This document shows, one piece after another, positions 23,046-43,482 of a stretch of DNA of 64,000 nt. The DNA is taken from NCBI GenBank assembly GCA_014871385.1, contig CM026423.1, positions 10,285,952-10,349,951 of the forward strand, read 5' to 3'. How positions within the stretch are numbered: the first letter of the stretch is position 1; each line of letters opens with the position of its first letter. A program made the position numbers and the translations under genes. Source of the stretch: Ceratodon purpureus. Lineage: Eukaryota > Streptophyta > Bryopsida > Pseudoditrichales > Ditrichaceae. The notes below the pieces were generated by a model, which was given only the letters and a program-made list of their open reading frames with translations, did not search any database and had not been told where the DNA came from.

Positions 23046-25622
23046 CCTGCTTGAATCTCTTCGAAAGATCAGTTATCAATAACCTGACAACGAGACAAGA
23101 GAATGCACAGGTTAACACTTAAGACCAACTGGCTAAACAAAAGAAAATGGAGCGATGATCACATTCCTTTCAATACGAAGTTAATCACCAAAGACTTGAA
23201 GCCAAGAGAAAGGCTGCAACACAAAGCCAGAAGCTACAAGAAATTGAATGGCAAATAGATCAGCTAATTTACACCTTAAAATCCACACTAACTTGTGTTC
23301 CAAAAATTTCAAAAAAAATACACGTACAGAATCCGCTACAAAAATACAGTTGGCCTTCCCAGACCTCTCCTCTCCTTACAACCCAATCCTTGTACCCAAT
23401 AGTCACTCGAACAACGTATCCCATTCTCACATCCCAAGTAACCAAAAACTAACCCAAACAAACTCTCACCAGGAAGCAGATCGGAAAAAAAACAGATCGG
23501 AAAAAATCAGACTCAACCAAACAAACGAAAATAACACAAACCTTCCACCCAATGGTCACTCCAACAATTTTATCCAAGTATCACATCCCCTACCCAAGTG
23601 ATCAAAAGCTAACCCAAACAATCTCTCTCCCGGAAGCAGGTCGGAAAAAACAAATAGATTCACCTGAACATGAACATAAACAAAGAGGGAAGAAAACCAA
23701 CAACACAGCATAAACAACACATCCAAAGGCTCACCTCTGATCCCCTTTAGCACCTTATGATCTCCTTTAGTCCTGAATTAAAAGCAACTGGAACAGAATA
23801 AAAACAAACTTAAGCAACTGTGGCAGATGTAGAGATTGAATGAATCCAAAACCTGGATCGAGAGTAGAGATGAGTGGGTGCGATGCTCTGCTTGAATGGA
23901 ATGAGTATAAACTTATCATACTTCACTCTGTTCCAGAATCCACCCCCAAGGTGGCACATTTGGCGCAGATCGAAGGCTGTCGGCGAATGAGAGGGTCCGG
24001 TCCATGTGGCGGACGCATATGGCGCCACATGGCGGCTCATCCGAGATTGATTGTCCAGCATGGCGGCGCAAAGAGCTCCCTCCACAACGTACAACATTTG
24101 ATATCTTCCTACTAGATATCTGAGAACATTCATCCGATCTGTTTACAGTCGATCACATTCATTCAGAATACACGTGCCTACTGCCTCGTCACTCTATTTT
24201 CATCTACGAGAGGTGGATGAATGAGGGCGCTACTTGCCGTACTACGCACAGTGCCACACCGTGGCCCGGTCCAGGATTTCGACTACGAGTATTCATCCAT
24301 GATTTTGGGGACACGTCACTTAGTTGGACGGAAAGGCTGGTTAGTGCATCGGTACATGGATGGATAGAGACGGACAGTTTTTCACACGAGGATACAATTG
24401 ACGAATGTCGACATCCACGTGTGGGTATTCTGGGATTCTGATGAATGTGGGAAGAGGTGGATGAACGCGGCGTTTTCGGCCCGCCACCTCAGGTTTGAAA
24501 TTTGAAACGGGAGGTCACGTCAATGTCCACAACGCAGCGCTCGTCCTGGATTTAAATTGCAACAGCGCGGTGAAAGGACCTCACCTCAGGCTGGACACCG
24601 AAAGCCGTTACTGGACCGCGAGGGGAACGAACTGCGAGCACATATCCAAAACCGCCACTCAACCGACTATCTACGAGTTTGTACATTATAGTGTCTGAAG
24701 TCTAGCCCCATCGTAGATCACGTCGGTTTTGGGTGTTCACGTGAAGCGCAGGGGCGATGTGTTGTGAAGCAGCTGAGTATCGCATCGAAGTGTGTGTATC
24801 CGGAAGCAAGTTGAGCGTAGGAGCGGCGTTGCGGATGATCGAGCTTCAGGAAGAGCATCAATGCTTGCTGGAGCTCTGGATGTGAAGAAGGAGCCGGTTC
24901 AATCTGCGCATGAGGTAAATTCATGTCATGGAGTCTTGGATCATATTCTGTGAATTCTGGATTGCATCGATTGTGTGAATGTGTGGATTCCTCCGGCCCG
25001 TGTTTTGGTAGTTGGAGGATATGAGATAAGGATTAAGGAGCGAACTGGAGAGTGATTTGAGAGAAATTTGCTGTTGAAGTTTCTGATCTATAAGGAGCTG
25101 TAGTTGGCGCTTAATTCCTCATCCATGAATTGTACATTTGTTGCGTATGAGTTTTTATAGCGAGCGGATGAAGTGAGAATCATGGAATCAGTTCTGTAAA
25201 CTCGATTCCGTTGAGTTATCCTCCTGCTTAGGTTTTTGTACCAAGAGGTCTTCAGATGATGATTCCGAAACGGAAAGAAGTGGATTAGAGTTCGTTGTTG
25301 AAGTTTCTGATGTACTAGAAAACTACAGGTTAGAGAGTAATTGGTGTGATTGGTGTACGTTTTCATGAGCACAAAATGGATGTGTAAACCTCAGGGTAGG
25401 ATTCTTTGAGGAATCGACGGAGTGATAGATCAGCGCCTCCGAGTTTCACATGCGCTATTGACATTCATTTCAAACTGTAAGACATACAGCTCTTTTGAAT
25501 CAGGCAATGTTACCTGTGCCGCAGGCAAGTTTCTTTGATTTCCTGTGTTAGTGCACCTATCTGAATGTTGAGATGCGGATATTTGCAGGTGCTTTGAAGC
25601 GAAGGGGAACTAGAAGTGGAAG
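23046..25622. other. Intergenic region with a diverged tandem duplication
   Basis: Upstream sequence of the PARP-zinc-finger gene. Two related blocks of about 110 bp, near 23393-23490 and 23550-23650, share acccaat-ggtcactc, ctaacccaaacaa and gaagcag-tcggaaaaaa. A 10-bp inverted repeat (ccatgtggcg/cgccacatgg) lies at 24003-24032. No gene is supported. Confidence 0.45.
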
Positions 25623-28600
25623 ATGGCGTTATTAGGATTTAAACGTAAGATGCGTAACGGTGAGAATATGTCAAGGACGATTTTGTAATACTATTCTTGT
25701 GCTGTTAGCTGGAAGTTTTATGTATGGACTTGGGACTGATAAGCAGGCAGTTTGACTAATTAGAATGATGATGGATCAAAGCTTCGGGACTTTAGTAAGT
25801 TTAGTTGTATAAGCCCTCGAAAGACAGCTTGCATCCTTGCAATGAGAGAATTAGAGTTCTACAGAGCACTCTGACTGAGTATGCATCTGTGACATAAAAC
25901 ACATGATTGAAATAGTAGAGTGGATTGGCGTATTCGACGGAATTTGAAGTCGTTTTGGAACACAAGATTCTTGAAATAATTGTAGTTTGTCATGAATATG
26001 TAATGTGACTGGAATTCGTTTGTGACGCATACAACGATGCCCAGGATGACAATTTCTGTGAATGGCAGGCTGGGAGCCAGAACCAATTATTAATCTCAAC
26101 GTTGCCTACATTCCCCTCCCGGAAGCTTCAGTTCATCCAGAAGCAGTGGAGGCCGTCCCAAGTATCACATCCTCAGTGCCGACGGGACGTGTCGACCTCA
26201 GGAATTATTGTCCGGAGAGGGCAATTCTCACTCCTCGTGACCCGAATCAGGTAGGACACAGTACTAAAGGTGCAGAGTTGGTTGGGCATTCGAATCAAAG
26301 GGCCGGATTTTTTCAGAGTCAAGTTGAAACCACGAAACGCACCATCCTCTCTCGATCCTTGCATCATCGGCCTAAACTGGCGGTGACGATCAAATTTCCA
26401 CAGAGCGAGAACTTCGCCTCGGCACCAGGAACTTGTCTCAATTACACGCCAAGACTGTCGGCCTTCACCTCCACGGGCCATGTACATGCCCATACAGTTG
26501 AGGCACTATCACTCCTTGCAGACGTTTCCTGCGAGGTCAAGCGGTCGTATATTCAGCGATCGTGCAATGTAAGTCCAAGACTTTCAGAATCTAATGGCTG
26601 TGTAAATGCACGTTCTGTTGAGGCGTTATCACTCCTTGCAGACGTTTCTTGCGAGGTCATGAAGCGCAAGGATGTTCTACGGTCACGCAATCTAACTTTA
26701 AAACTGTCAAGGAATCGTTCTGACAAGGTAAGTGCAACTACATTATAGACATATTCTTATTTGGGGTCAATGTGCTGAAGTGTACAATATTATCTAAGGT
26801 TTCATTTCGATTGAAACCAAGGTTTAGTTTGCATCTGGGTACTGTATAAGGTTTTACAAATTATTCTTCCAGAGTTCATGCTCCCAAGAAGTCGAGGTAT
26901 CCATCACAGAACTTGTCCTAATTGGTTTGTCATGTGTGATATATCCTGGAAAAAGGAGCGCTCCAACCAAACGCCCTTGCAAAAGAAGATGGCATCTGTT
27001 CTAAAGAATCTCTATCAACTAAAGGAGCAATGCACCGATAAGCATGCCCAGCTGAAGATAACCGACTCATACAGGGTACGCAGCACAAGTTACGTCTTCC
27101 ATGCATCTGTACTCTGTGTGCACAGCGAAGTTGATTACGTGTTAAGTTCAAAGTTGAGTACTTCTCAAGACTGATTCATGGTTTGCAAGACTTGGGAGGC
27201 CAAGTGTACTATAGTACCGTACGTTGGTCTGATGCGATGGCACGGTATAGATGCCCTCATGCCATGCTGATAATATGGATGTTAGATTCTATGTATATTG
27301 AGTAAAAGCGTTGGTTTCAGCTTTGATGCCGTCACATTTGAATTTGCTCGTCTGCAGGTTGTGCGAAAACTGCGAACGCCTCGGACACCGTCATTGCCTG
27401 CATTCCGTTGCCCAACTAAGCTCCAAAAGAACATCAGTCTATCGAAGTGTGATGAGATCGTTTCCCGCAAATGCGGAAGCACCGGTTGGGCTGATGCAGC
27501 ACACTTGCGTGACAGTCTGGCTTTGACAGATTCTTCGACAATAAATTCAGCAAGTGAAGATATTATGCTTGGCAAAGGCAAGTTCCAGTCCCATAACATG
27601 AAGTCATTGTCCAGTATTGGAGTTCCTCTGGGTGCTCAGAGTACAGCGACCCTTGAGAGGGTCTCCAAGTCCTCGAGTCAAGTCAGTGGTACGAAGAAAA
27701 TACGTTTTGGAAAATCCAAGCGTATGGAGCGAGTTTCAAATCAAATTCTGAAGTTTATTGGAGAGATGCCCTTTCCGGAGAAGCTTATACGTCAAACTTT
27801 GGGAAATAATCCCGACACCAGCAAGGGTCTTAGACTGTAAGATCATATCTCCACTCAATAATCAATTCAGATCAGCATGCTTAAAATCTTCCGCTGTCAA
27901 AATTCTAGACGCATCATTTATCTAGAGTTATAACAAATTGTATTCAATACTAGTTTCCAACTATGCAGTTCCACAGCGCTAGTACTTTGTTGCAAATTCG
28001 GTAGATCGTAAGAAATGACGATCAGCAATTGCTCTTCGAGCTTCTAAACATATGCTTTCATACCAGTGAGTTAAAGAATGGTCTCTTTGCATCCCTAACT
28101 GCTTTTAACCTCAGCCCTCCAACTGTGTTTTGCTTCTTTTTTAGATTGCTGACAGAGCGCAAAGTCAAGCGCTTGGGTTCTGGAGGCAGAGGTCGACCTT
28201 TTGAATATGTGGTATTCATCATTGAATTCTTCTCAGAAATTAATCTCTAATATGGCATGACATGCATATCCTGGAGGCACTTTTGGTCCATAACATAAAC
28301 GAGATCAACTTAGGTGCCAAGTTCTAAGTCCAGGAGTATTTTAATAGAAGAAAACTAACGTTTGTGCAGCCCTTATCATCGGCAGACCTTGCTGACACTA
28401 TGCACGGGGGGTTACTGTTCCTTCGCAGGTCACCGAGAAAGGGCTCCTTCATATTCATGGACTAAAACTCGCTGAAAGTGATGTGGTTGAGCTGACGCCT
28501 GAAAGTGTCTCATCTTGCAATCCAATCACCGGAACTAGAATCGTCTCTGATGCTCCCAAGTACGACGCACAGTGTCTCCTGACTCAGGTCACGAGCAGTC

Positions 28601-28752
28601 CGGAGGCCTTAGCATCAGACATAACTGCGAGCCAGCCTTACTCAGCTGTGACGCCACAGAGTTCCTCACCGTGCCCCCATATGCAGATCCGTAAAAGGTC
28701 AAGCGATTGTGAATTAACGACGCCGTTGAGTTCTGGAATTACTGAATGCTGA
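25623..28752 (+). CDS. Unknown nuclear-type protein with an internal duplication and a winged-helix-like C-terminal segment
   Basis: Six exons join in phase (25623-25659, 26069-26727, 26875-27075, 27358-27836, 28145-28211, 28429-28752) to about 588 residues. Exon 2 has two copies of a unit of about 40 residues built on VEALSLLADVSCEV, preceded by Ser/Arg-rich sequence. The C-terminal third has a helix-rich stretch (QILKFIGEMPFPEKLIRQ), then LLTERKVKRLGSGGRGRPF, an arrangement that resembles a small winged-helix DNA-binding fold with a basic Gly wing. Many Ser/Thr-Pro sites and basic patches suggest a nuclear protein. The third exon's acceptor is the least certain boundary. The family is not recognised. 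Confidence 0.6.
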
Positions 28753-31448
28753 TAATTCAAGAGGAAGAATCTGGCCAGAATCCCCAGTTTGTGTATATGT
28801 GTGATAGATGATGTTCGATGAGATCACATCGTTCCTTGTTCCTGCTTTTCAGAATTAGTCAATCCAGGCAGCTGCGAGCTTTAGGAAGGCTAATTAGCGG
28901 ACCAGTACCAGTTTGCTTCTTAACCCTTTTTGTTAAGATAGATGTGATAAAACTCACGACAACTTCGTTTCAGAGAACCCGAAATTCCCAAGGGTCATAG
29001 TTTAAAATTTTCAAGAGGTGGAAAAGGCGGCTTACAGATTAGTTTCTTAACCACCTCCATGTCGAATCTTACGAAGTGAGGGTGGGTACTTGGCTTTACT
29101 CCGAACCAAAACCTCCTACCCACCCATCTCTCAAGAACCAGGTCGCTGCCTGCCTTCGGCAATTATGAAGCGATCTTTGACTATTGCTTCTGACAATTGC
29201 CTTCGTTAGACTTGGAACTGATAAGAATTTAGGATTTTCGTTTAGAATAACAATTACAAGAAGTGAGATCGCTGGCAACATTTTGAACTGGATGGCCAAA
29301 ACTATTGATCTGTTGCGGATTATATGCAACCCATAATGAGATACAACACCAAGAACTGGCTGCAATTTGAGATTACACGAACATAAATTGTTCCACAGAT
29401 GAGAGTTGGTGATGCATTTCATGCTTCGCTTGAGTCAAACCCACAACACTTCATGCACATCCGAAACATATCCCAGGAATTACACAAGGACCGCCACACT
29501 CACATGGTAACTTCCTTGGGAAGAAACAATGGTAGTACCGTTCACCCCAACCACCGTTCACGTACTCTTGCTGTGGGCAACGTGCGTTGGACAATGTCCC
29601 ACATCTACAGCACCTCCACGACCTTGTCAAGATTGATGAGCGAAGAAAGATTAGTACGTGATGAAGATGTGACGAAATCTCTGTGACGCGATTCTCCTCC
29701 GCACAAGATAATTTCCTTTGACGTGATTCTCCTTCATGGAAAATCCTTTCAAGCTAACGTAGCGTGACTGTCTCATGAGTCATGTCGTATCATAGCAATC
29801 CGGGAGCTAACTTATACCACCGGCCACAGAAGTGTCTCAGATTGCACCAGTATTTCAAAAGGAACGCGTCTTGATCGTGAGAGATCCATTCCTCGTCCAC
29901 CCTCCTATTCTCTGTGTTTACCTGTGCTACCGGTATTTCTTTTGTTACAATATAGCTATATTGGGTTTGTTGTGAGTTTGGCCATCAAGTTTATGGTGGT
30001 TATAAGAATTATATAGGAAGTCTTTTGAATTTTTGATAAATATAAATTCTTAAACAATCACGGAAAGAAAATTTTGCAAAATTAAAATATACAAAAATAT
30101 GTATGAAATCAACTTTTTATTGATGTTTTATGAAACAAAATAAAAATCAATAATCTTTTGGATTCATTCAAATTGGAGCATCTACAATCTTCAAATTTTT
30201 CTTAACTTCCAATAATATGTTAGGTGACAATACAATCTAGTTGGATAATTTGATTTCAAAAGTCATATTTGATATTTATTCCAATTGAAAAGTTGTAGGG
30301 ACAAATATGGAGTAATTTCTTTAATCCCACTCCTCTTAATTTCTGTTGGCTCAATGAAATATCTATTGGACTATGAATTGTTATTCATTAGGTTTAAAAT
30401 AATATATTTAGGTTACCTTAATTTTTTGGTCAAAAGCTTGTTTTTCCAAGGTAATGTAAAGAGAGCTTTAACGAAGATAGTCATTTCAACTAATCTCAAT
30501 CTTTTTAGTGTTTTAGTCAATCCCTGTGGTCCAAAGTGTGAAGCGGCCTTTAGAGAAGGTCTATATTTCTATGTATACAATACACCTTCAATAAATGTTA
30601 AACTTTTAAATATGATTATATTTGTTGAAAAAAAACACACCCTCCTTGTATTACTAATCATATGATTATATGAATGTTAATTATATGAATTGACTATAAT
30701 TTGTACCCGTCTTTGTTAATTTGTTACTTATAAATGTTAACCTACAAAACTCATCCAATAATATGTTATGACAAACATCGCATCAACTTACAACCTTTTA
30801 AAGTTGCAAAAACACCAAATTTGACAATTCAAAATCAAGTTGTCTAACCATTGACTACTCCAATACTATGGGAAGTAACCTAGAAATAACCCTAAAAATG
30901 ATCCATAGTCATGACTCTAGAGTCCAGACCATGAGGGTGACCATGAAAATAAACTTTTTCTCTTGGTCAATCTTCATGGTCCATGGTGTGAACTTTGAAG
31001 TCGCATAATATCATCTGGGATCGAGCACAATTCACGAAGGCATAGGAAGTCAGTCTGGTGTACCGTGGTGTACCGTGGTGTACCGAGTTGGACAGACTCA
31101 AATACGGTATACCGAAGAGTAATTTGATACGGTGTCGTGTTCACATTGGCATCCGAACGCAACCCGCGTGCTTTTGAACACAAATCCACCACTCCAACAA
31201 ACAAGTGACAAGTCGAACAAACAAGACAGAATTACGCCGGTCGGTCGTCGAAGGCGCTACCATTTTGTAACGCCATCTCTCAAACCCCCCAAACATAACA
31301 CTCACACAACTCTCTACACTTATAGACCTAGGCCGCGGCGAGTGCGCGATCGATTTAGCAACAGACAGCCGCGGACGATCGAGGAACAAAGGAGCCGCAG
31401 TGATCGTCGATCGCCGTTCCGGGCATTTGGTAGAGGGGAGGGGAGGCG
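28753..31448. other. Intergenic, AT-rich in the middle
   Basis: No supported gene. 29940-30960 is strongly AT-rich. A tandem motif (gtaccgtggt, about three copies) is at 31055-31085. From about 31300 the sequence is the GC-richer leader of alpha-SNAP. Confidence 0.45.
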
Positions 31449-34183
31449 ATGGGGGACAACCGGGCCAAGGGGGTGGAGTACGAGAAGAAGGCGGAGAAGC
31501 GTCTCTCGGGCTGGGGTTTGTTCGGCAGCACGCACAAGTTTGAGGACGCCGCGGAACTCTTCGAGAAGGCCGGCAACGCCTACAAGCTTGCCAAAGCCTG
31601 TGAGTCTGAGGTTTGTGGCATTTTGGTGCTTCCGGGGTAGGGTACCTAGCGCTGTGATCGTCGGTAGGTTATGGTTTCGCTGTGATTGCGGAGATTTCTT
31701 GTTTGTTGACGAGTGGTGTTGTTGTGGTTGTGTTTGTGTGGATGTGCAGGGGATGAGGCGGCGAACGTCTATATCAAGTTGGCGAACTGTCAATTGAAGG
31801 TTTGTGTGGATGTCTTGTGCATGGAGGATGAGAGGTTTTAGAAGGCATTGTTTGTTACTGGGGAGATCGTTTTGTGCGTACGGTTTTAGGTTTTTTGTGG
31901 AAGTTTTTTCTGACTAGCTCGTTTGGAATGCAGTTGGACAGCAAGCATGAGGCTGCTGCGGCTTATGTTGATGCCGCGAATGCGTACAAGAAGAAGCCGG
32001 ACTCGCAAGGTGAGGTTCTTTGGATGTGGTTAGGGCTGGGAGTGGAGTCTGAGTCGGTTCTTGTTTTCTGGCTTGCACACGTTATCTAATAATAACATCG
32101 ATTTGTGTTGTAATTACAGCGGCTGTTAGGATGATGATCATGGCGATACAGATGTTTGAAGACATTGGGCGACTGTCCATGGCAGCTAAGCATTACAAGG
32201 TAACTATTCCTTCGGTGATTGTTTTAGTAACCTTGTCCCGTTTCAGATACAAGACCGGAGCACATCATTAATCTAAAGGCCTGGTGTTGTACTGCTAATT
32301 TTGATATTGTTTTGCTTCTCTTTATTCATATTATGAGTTGAAGTTGTTTGTAGGGAAGCTACAGTGCGTGTCAAAGTTTTATGGGGCTTGAGGGTTCGTC
32401 GCAGTTGCTCATGCCCCGTAGTTTTAACTCGATATAGAGTGTTACGTTTTTATGTCACTAATCAATTTCATTGATAGTTTTCTAGGGGGACCTGAGTTGC
32501 GATTTCTGCAAATTTTAGTTAGGTGTTTGTCAGTATCTGTTCGACGTCGGATTTCTGGGTCCAAATTCTGCAGGTTGCTAATGGCATGGTTGTGCGTATA
32601 CAGGACATCGCGGACATATATGAGAAGGAGGAGGATTACCCAAAGGCCATGGAGTACTACGACAAGGCAGCTGATCTTTACTCAGGAGAGAACGTGGATA
32701 GTACCAGCAACCAATGCAAGCTCAAAGTTGCACAGTATGCTGCCCAATTGGAACAGTATGTTTTTTTCTCTCTTCAAGTCTATCTGTCCTTGTTATCGTA
32801 TTCGCTAAACTTATGATGTGATTTGGTTAACTTAATTTGACAGTGTTTAATGGTTTGTATTGATTTTACAATTAAGCTCCATTAAAATAACATCGATGTG
32901 CACTTTAAGTCAAATATGATATAATGCACGTATAGGCTGTGTAGGCCGTCCACATGACGGTGGTTTTTGACTAGCATGAATGGTTGATGTGACAGGTACG
33001 ATAAAGCTATTGCTATCTACGAGGCAATTGCAAAGCATTCTATGAATAATAACTTGTTGAAATACAGCGTAAAAGGATATCTTCTGAATGCTGGTCTCTG
33101 TCAGCTATGTGGAAATGATGACATTAAAGTCGAGAATGCTATTCAATATTACCAGGTTAGTTCTCCGCCTTTTTCATCTTGTTACACGTTGATGGCTTCA
33201 TCACCAGTATAATAAGGTCGTTTAAAGTTCTAAACGAAAGATTCATGAGAAAATATCTGCTGCTGCAGGAGCTGGACCCAACATTCTCTGGCACAAGAGA
33301 GTGCAAGTTTTTGCAGGTATTTCTCGATTCTTGTAGTTTGTGTCATTTCTGATACATGGCTCTGCTATCCTCTGTATGCTCATAATTCTTGGGTTGACCA
33401 GTCATCCAAGAAAATTGTTCAGGTGGTCTGTAACCTACATTCTATCCTCGAAGCATTCATTGGTGACAACGTATTGTATGAGTAACGTTTAAGGATCAAC
33501 CTGTACATTGGATAAGCGCATAGTTGTGATTTAACGTTTAACGTCTACTTGGATAAGCGCATAGTTGTGATTTGTCGGCTTCGTCTCCTCAATGCTCAAG
33601 TGGAATCGTCATTTGGACTTATTGCAGGATTTAGCCGCTGCTACAGCGGAGGTGGACGTTGATAAGTTTACTGATGTTGTGAAAGAGTTTGACAGCATGA
33701 GCCGTCTGGTAAGTCTCATTCACTGATGAATTCTGTAGGTTGTGGTTACCAATTAAGTTCATTGATTTGTAATCGTAAGTCAGGAAGTCTTAATAACAAA
33801 GTCTTCATAACGATTACGATAAACGATTCTTAATAACAAAGTCTTCATAACGATTATTAGTAATATAATGTATTTTTTAATGCGTAGTTGCTCATTAATG
33901 CGTTTTGATCTTGGTAATCACAATGCGTAGTTGCTCATTGATCGCGTTGAGTATTAATGACTTAGCTTACTTCGTAAAGATATCATGGCAGTGATCACTT
34001 AGCTCATCATCGTTTCTGTAGTTGATCTGAATGATAGGGGGTTTTTAGTAAAGAGAATTGATTGGCATGTTTTCTTGACATTTGACGTCATGGGTACAGG
34101 ACCAATGGAAAACCACTCTGCTGCTTCGAGCAAAGAATGCTTTGAAGAACAAAGAACAGAATGACGATGAAGATCTTACGTGA
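31449..34183 (+). CDS. ASNAP: Alpha-SNAP (NSF attachment protein)
   Basis: Nine exons (31449-31599, 31750-31799, 31934-32009, 32120-32199, 32604-32755, 32996-33155, 33269-33316, 33628-33708, 34100-34183) give 293 residues, the usual size. The N-terminus has the membrane-proximal [18 protein letters not shown] loop. The body is a TPR-like helical array ([30 protein letters not shown] and others), and the tail ([20 protein letters not shown]) matches the region that stimulates NSF ATPase. Alpha-SNAP bridges SNARE complexes and NSF to recycle SNAREs after membrane fusion, in the cytosol and at membranes. Intron 8 has short direct repeats (33500-33570, 33783-33860). The gene looks intact. Confidence 0.97.
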
Positions 34184-40597
<6,414 letters not shown>

Positions 40598-43482
40598 TTC
40601 TTTAGAGTCATTTCTAGATCACATTCAATTCAAAACCTTTGTATTGATTAGTTGCTGATTAAATAGACGAGGGAGTCTTGTACAGGATGATGTGGAAGTG
40701 TAAATTCCATCAGCAGCACGGACGAAGTCCAAGTTATCTGATTATTGTTGTTAAAGGAGGTAGTAATGTAAGATCGGAAGGTGAATGAGGATTACTCCAA
40801 GAATCGGAGTTCATTTATTCTAAATAGGAGTAGATGTTAATTCAAACTATCGTAAGCATATCACTGATTCTGTGCCTCAAATACCGAATTCTACATGCAA
40901 ATGGAAAAAAGATGAAATGACAAATGAAGTCTTCAGCTGTTCACTGGCAGATGAAGGCACCATTTATTTTACGATATGGTGCTCGTGACAAGTATCTGAA
41001 TTGTTGACAATCGATCAAATATTTGTCAACTGGATAAATATATCTCGGGAGGTTGTACAGTCCACCTGCGATATGTGTTAGCACTTGGAAGCAGGGAGCA
41101 AAGAAACTTCAAACACTGACGAATCGTTGCTATCCCTTATATATTTTATGTTCTGATCATCAGATCAATGAAACGCCCATATCTCTCTGTCAATGAATCG
41201 TCTGTGCTGTTTGTCTACCATTATGTGTAGCAAAGATTCGTAGACATTGTGAAGTTACAGGTATGGTGTAATCCGAGGGAGATGAAAGAAGCATGTTGAC
41301 AGAGACATGGGCAATTTCAAGACTCAGAAGGAGTTACAAACATAAGCTGAGGCAAAAAGATTTTCTAAAGACACTTGGAACTCGAGTTCAATTTCGAGGG
41401 TGACAAGCAACTTCCAATCGAAAAGTCTTAGGGCTTCTCCACCATGTGCCACCAACGGCATGCGGGTGGAGCAGGAAGGCCCCCAATACTAACTCCCCAC
41501 CGGGGTAGGCAGGCCCTCCTCCCACCACATCCGCCCTTCCTTCCTCCACTCACCCTTCTTCTCCCCCTCTCTTCTCATCCTTATCATATCGTGTTTGAGA
41601 AAATTTCAACAACTTTTGTGTTAACCACAGTGAGAAGTCAATTTTTACAATGACTTGAAGTTTAATGCAGTTTACAATCCAAGGGTGGTTTTTTGAAGCG
41701 ATTGGTTGGTCACTTGAGGTTGAGATTGACCCGGTGGCCGTTCCTCGGCACTTCTATTGTTGCTGCTACCATTGGTGATAATGCTAAAGATGACCTTATG
41801 CTAGATACACCAACACTATGACGCTAAGCATGCGCATACAATATGTTTATTACCTTGCCAAATTTAAATGTAATCAAAAATAAGAAAATCTTATTGATTT
41901 GTAGCATGTCAATTATAGTTGCAAATTCTAATTTCAAAATTATTTTTAGTTCACAATTGTATCAGGTGCATTATTCTTAAGTTGCACATTGATAGTTGAT
42001 TCATAAAGTTTTGACTCCAAGAGCATGTAAGTTGGAAAACACCTAAATTTTTAGAACAATTCTTTGTTTATTTCTCCACTTTCAAAAAACAAAAGCAATT
42101 GTAAGTCTTTATAATGGCCTTGTTTGAGTCCTCATCATTTATTTCCTTAAATCAAGAATCTACTTATAGAATTTGAAAGGATTGCTCTTCATTTCTCTTA
42201 CAACTCTTTCTACAATCACATGTCTAGTTAAGCTACTTTTGACATGTAAATGAAGTAATTCCGAAGTAACTCATGTCTAAGACTTAAACTTTCCCTTTAA
42301 TCCCTAAAGGTCAAACAATGCCTATGTGGCAAACACAATGTTTTTACTGTATTTGAAAGGTGTGTGTTGTTTGAAATCATGTAATGGAATTCTAGGGAAA
42401 AAACATAATTAATAGCAAAACTTTCTATTGACATATTGCATTCCAAAATCTAATCATCCAACTCTAAAACATAATCAAATATACCTTGATAGGAACATAG
42501 TCTACAAATATGATATAATCAAAGTGCAACTCTTGATCAAAAACCTTTTAACAAACCACCCAATTAATTGTGATGCAAAACAAATATACCACCTATGTAC
42601 ACATTTCTTACTACATTGCCAAAATTAGAATTGTTTATTGGGACAACAAAGGCAGCTGGGGCTTCTCATGATCATCGTATCCCAAGCATACAAGTCTGGA
42701 TCACTGAACCCAACCAGACATTTACGGGTTCATGCAATCCAGGAATCCGTTGAATCCACTCTCAAAAACTTCGAAGCCACTGCACGAGAAATTTAGCTTC
42801 TATACTGTTCCAGTACTTGCTAGACCAGAGTTAGACGAAAGGGAATCAGATGAAATTTCAGCGAGCTGCCCACCTTCTGAGATTTCGAATTGAGTATTCA
42901 ATATTTGATGGACTTTTTAACCACTAACCACGCACTACGCACTACGTACTGTCTGACTTTTAATACGTTTACATAACGCAAAAAACTGACGAAGTTTCTG
43001 TTATCCTCCAATCTTTAATGATTACGCAATGTCAAGCTTATTCTTTTTTGCATTATATAGTCAGGGGTGGAGTACAGTCTATCTATTTGAGCATGCAGAT
43101 TGGCAAGAAGAAATCCCAATAAACGAACATGTTTCAAATAGTAGCTAATAACCCTCAAACTATCTGCGCTTAGACGTCTCTACACTAATCAACATATAGC
43201 CAGGAGAATGTTTTCTAGGAGTAGCCCCACAAGTCGGTTTCTGAGGCACAGCCAAAAAACTGGGCACAATGTCAAAGTTAAACTCATGTTTCATAATCTC
43301 ACATTCAAATGTCAGGTTGTAATACCCTGCACTAAATGCATCCAGATCTTGATGCCCTGCACTAAATGCATCCAGGTGCTGATCTCCTGCAACTCAATGC
43401 TTCCAGGTTCACCTACCAACCTGCACGTCGTAGTCAACTAGCCGTGGAATGGCTCGCAACTTTCGTCAATTTAAGTCAGACC
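40598..43482. other. 3' flank of GDH and gene-free region
   Basis: GDH 3' UTR followed by AT-rich DNA. A 27-bp imperfect tandem repeat (ccctgcactaaatgcatccag, about three copies) lies at 43326-43410. No gene is supported. Confidence 0.45.

Noticed and set aside
29399..29686. A 95-codon frame near 29.5 kb
   Set aside because: No recognisable domain, no splice partner and ordinary codon context; insufficient support.
31132..31797. A 221-codon plus-strand frame overlapping the start of alpha-SNAP
   Set aside because: It runs out of frame through alpha-SNAP exon 1 and intron 1 and is Arg-rich from GC composition; a shadow frame.
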